Positions 5,551 to 7,674 of a stretch of DNA of 7,674 bases are shown piece after piece (position 1 is the first letter of the stretch; every line of letters begins with the position of its first letter). The position numbers were made by a program, and so were the translations under genes. Source of the DNA: Sulfurimonas sp. (GTDB lineage Bacteria; Campylobacterota; Campylobacteria; Campylobacterales; Sulfurimonadaceae); NCBI GenBank assembly GCA_002733155.1, contig NVUO01000001.1:4605-12278 (forward strand), given 5' to 3'. The notes beneath the pieces were generated by a model. The model worked only from the letters and a program-made list of their open reading frames with translations, ran no database searches and was not told the origin of the DNA.

Positions 5551-7674
5551 AAAATAGCTATAAATTAAATATTATTGGTATTGTTCAAGGTGTTGGCTTT
5601 CGTCCATTTGTCTATAATCTAGCAATAAAACATAAACTGTTTGGTTTTGTTAGTAATGACGGCTCGGGAGTTTTTCTCACAATAGAAGGAAAAGATAAGG
5701 ATATTGAGAATTTTAGAGTTGATTTGGAACTTTTAAAACCACCTCTTTGCCGAATAGATTCTATTCACTCAACACAAGTAAAATTAGAAAATTTTCAAGA
5801 TTTCAGTATAGTTAAATCTACTGCATCAGATATTTCAACTATGTTAAGTGCTGATATATCTCTTTGTAATGACTGCAGAGATGAGATGAACGATAAGAGT
5901 AATAGAAGGTACAACTACCCATTTATAAACTGCACAAATTGTGGACCAAGATACACAATCATAGAAAATCTTCCTTATGATAGAGATAAAACATCTATGA
6001 AGAATTTTGAAATGTGTAGTGAGTGCATAGAGGAGTATGCAGATCCAAGTAACAGAAGATACCATGCACAGCCAATATCTTGTTTTAAGTGTGGACCTAA
6101 ACTAAGTTTAATTAGCTTAGATGGGAAAGTTCAAAGAGATGAAAAAAAAGCGATTAAAATAATATGCTCACTTATAAAAAATGCAGAGAGTGTTGGCATT
6201 AAAGGAGTTGGTGGTTTTCATATAGTCTGTGATGCCACAGATGAAAAAGCGGTAAGAAATCTACGTTTAAATAAACACAGACCAACAAAACCACTTGCTG
6301 TAATGTTTAAAAATATCTCCATGATAAAAAAGAATTGTTTATTAAGTAAGGCAGATGAAAAACTTATACTCTCTCCTGAGCGTCCAATAGTTGTGGTTTC
6401 TAAAAAAGCAGACTCAACTTTAGCTAAGTCAATAGCACCAAACATAGAGAAGATAGGTGTATTTTTACCATATACTCCTCTGCATGAACTATTACTAAAG
6501 GAGTTAAAAAGACCTATAGTAGCAACAAGTGCAAATATAAGTGATGAACCGATTATCAGAGATGCAGAGGTACTACTGAAAAAAATGCCTCTGGTGGTTC
6601 AAAATATCTTAACACAGGATAGAGAGATACTCAATGCTTGTGATGATAGTGTTGTTTTGAATGTAGCAGATGAGAAGATAATGATAAGAATGGCTAGAGG
6701 GTATGCACCTCAAAGCTTTTTTGTAAAAGAGAAAATTCAAAAAAAAATCTTAGCTTTGGGAGCACATCAAAAATCAACAATTACACTAGCCTTTGATAAT
6801 AATATTGTTGTTTCTCCTCATATTGGAGATTTAAGTTCTATTGATGCTTTTGAGTACTTCACAAGAACACTCGATACACTTAAAAGAGTCTATCAATTTG
6901 AACCAGATATTATAGTTTGCGATAAGCATCCTAACTACGAGACGACTAAATGGGCAAAAAAATACTGTTTAGAAAATAAAAATATCCTCCTTCTCCAAGT
7001 ACAACATCATTATGCCCATGCTCTTGCCTGCATGGCTGAGTACTCTCTAGATGAAGAGGTACTAGCTTTTTGTTTTGATGGAACAGGCTATGGGGATGAT
7101 AACAAGCTTTGGGGTGGAGAAGTTTTTGTGGCCTCTAAATATAACTACATAAGGGTATATAATTTCAAAGAAATTCCTTTGTTAGGAGGAGAAAAAGCTG
7201 TAAAAGAGCCAAAAAGAGTTGCTCTTTCACTGCTTTTTGAATGTTTTACACTTGATGAGATTTTTCAGATGGATTGTGCTATATTTGACCTCTATAGTGA
7301 GAGTGAAATAAGAACACTTTACAGAATGTTTCAACGTGGTATCAATACTCCAAGAACATCCTCTTTGGGAAGACTATTTGATGGAGTATATGCGCTAAGT
7401 GGGCATCTTGAAGATTTAGGGTATGAGGGAGAGAGTGGATTTATACTAGAGAGTTTAAGTTCTTTCTCTAAAACAACGGCTACTTATAAGTATTCACTAG
7501 AGAATGGCATCATAGATTATAAGCCTATGATATGTCAAATACTTCAAGAGAAAGATAAGGCAAAAATTGCTAGAAAGTTTATCTCAACTATTGGTAAGAT
7601 TATTATTGAGATTGCGAATGAGTATCCAAACTTACCAGTAGTGCTTAGTGGTGGTGTTTTTCAAAACAGAGTAT
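5547..7674 (+). CDS. hypF: Carbamoyltransferase HypF, [NiFe] hydrogenase maturation, 3' partial, apparent ATA start
   Basis: HypF converts carbamoyl phosphate and ATP to a carbamoyl adenylate and carbamoylates the C-terminal Cys of HypE, the source of the two CN ligands on the active-site iron. Numbering from ATA as residue 1, all four domains are present in order: acylphosphatase with GVGFRP Arg19 and Asn37; two zinc fingers, Cys107/110/129/132 and Cys157/160/179/182; YrdC domain with KGVGGFH (219-225), KPLAVM and TSAN (327-330); Kae1-like domain with LGAHQKST (404-411), the metal site HHYAH (487-491), FDGTGYGDD (510-518), GRLFDGV (608-614) and SGGVFQNR (701-708). The frame is open and intact for 709 codons to the window edge; about 40 are missing. 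No ATG, GTG or TTG precedes GVGFRP; the first in-frame ATG (5841, residue 99) would remove the acylphosphatase domain. It follows hydE by 19 bp in a different frame. Identity is certain; the exact start is not. Confidence 0.95.
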   Translation, partial: MKNSYKLNIIGIVQGVGFRPFVYNLAIKHKLFGFVSNDGSGVFLTIEGKDKDIENFRVDLELLKPPLCRIDSIHSTQVKLENFQDFSIVKSTASDISTMLSADISLCNDCRDEMNDKSNRRYNYPFINCTNCGPRYTIIENLPYDRDKTSMKNFEMCSECIEEYADPSNRRYHAQPISCFKCGPKLSLISLDGKVQRDEKKAIKIICSLIKNAESVGIKGVGGFHIVCDATDEKAVRNLRLNKHRPTKPLAVMFKNISMIKKNCLLSKADEKLILSPERPIVVVSKKADSTLAKSIAPNIEKIGVFLPYTPLHELLLKELKRPIVATSANISDEPIIRDAEVLLKKMPLVVQNILTQDREILNACDDSVVLNVADEKIMIRMARGYAPQSFFVKEKIQKKILALGAHQKSTITLAFDNNIVVSPHIGDLSSIDAFEYFTRTLDTLKRVYQFEPDIIVCDKHPNYETTKWAKKYCLENKNILLLQVQHHYAHALACMAEYSLDEEVLAFCFDGTGYGDDNKLWGGEVFVASKYNYIRVYNFKEIPLLGGEKAVKEPKRVALSLLFECFTLDEIFQMDCAIFDLYSESEIRTLYRMFQRGINTPRTSSLGRLFDGVYALSGHLEDLGYEGESGFILESLSSFSKTTATYKYSLENGIIDYKPMICQILQEKDKAKIARKFISTIGKIIIEIANEYPNLPVVLSGGVFQNRV

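Noticed and set aside
5844..6445. Two minus-strand ORFs (5844-6065 and 6218-6445) within hypF
   Set aside because: Both lie opposite the conserved zinc-finger and YrdC regions of hypF, where the plus-strand frame is intact and motif-rich.
5841..7674. hypF beginning at the first in-frame ATG (5841)
   Set aside because: The 98 upstream codons encode a complete acylphosphatase domain with GVGFRP, Arg and Asn, so the real gene must start further upstream.

Overview
The window is one tightly packed, co-directional (+ strand) operon for a membrane-bound, respiratory uptake [NiFe] hydrogenase and its maturation factors. It is AT-rich and closely resembles the hydABCDE clusters of Campylobacterota (epsilonproteobacteria such as Sulfurimonas, Sulfurovum, Wolinella and Helicobacter). 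That placement rests on gene order, on protein motifs, and on histidine spacings in HydC and HydA that match those I recall for Wolinella succinogenes. I cannot fix the genus without a search.

Layout: (1) 1-781, hydA, iron-sulfur small subunit, 5' truncated by the window edge; (2) 792-2528, hydB, NiFe large subunit; (3) 2538-3239, hydC, di-heme cytochrome b; (4) a 70-bp gap with a short tandem repeat; (5) 3310-3873, hydD, HybD-type maturation protease with a TTG start; (6) 3857-5527, hydE, overlapping hydD by 17 bp; (7) about 5547-7674, hypF, carbamoyl-transfer maturation factor, lacking only its last few dozen codons at the window edge. No stretch over 100 bp lacks a gene, and I see no RNA gene, mobile element, CRISPR array or convincing terminator.

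How the genes work together: HydA and HydB form the periplasm-facing catalytic dimer. HydC anchors it in the membrane and passes electrons from H2 to menaquinone. HypF makes the cyanide ligands of the active-site iron from carbamoyl phosphate, and HydD clips the HydB tail after nickel insertion. HydE is a maturation-associated protein.

Two things deserve attention. First, reading HydE against the neighbouring HypF shows that HydE looks like a collinear, shrunken, catalytically dead HypF. It has an acylphosphatase-like N-terminus without the catalytic residues, one of the two HypF zinc fingers with identical spacing, a YrdC-like middle, and a Kae1-like C-terminus lacking the metal-binding HHxAH block. 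Second, hypF has no ATG, GTG or TTG codon that could start a complete protein. The best start is an ATA codon at 5547 behind a good Shine-Dalgarno sequence, and it overlaps the stop of a 7-codon ORF that itself overlaps the hydE stop.
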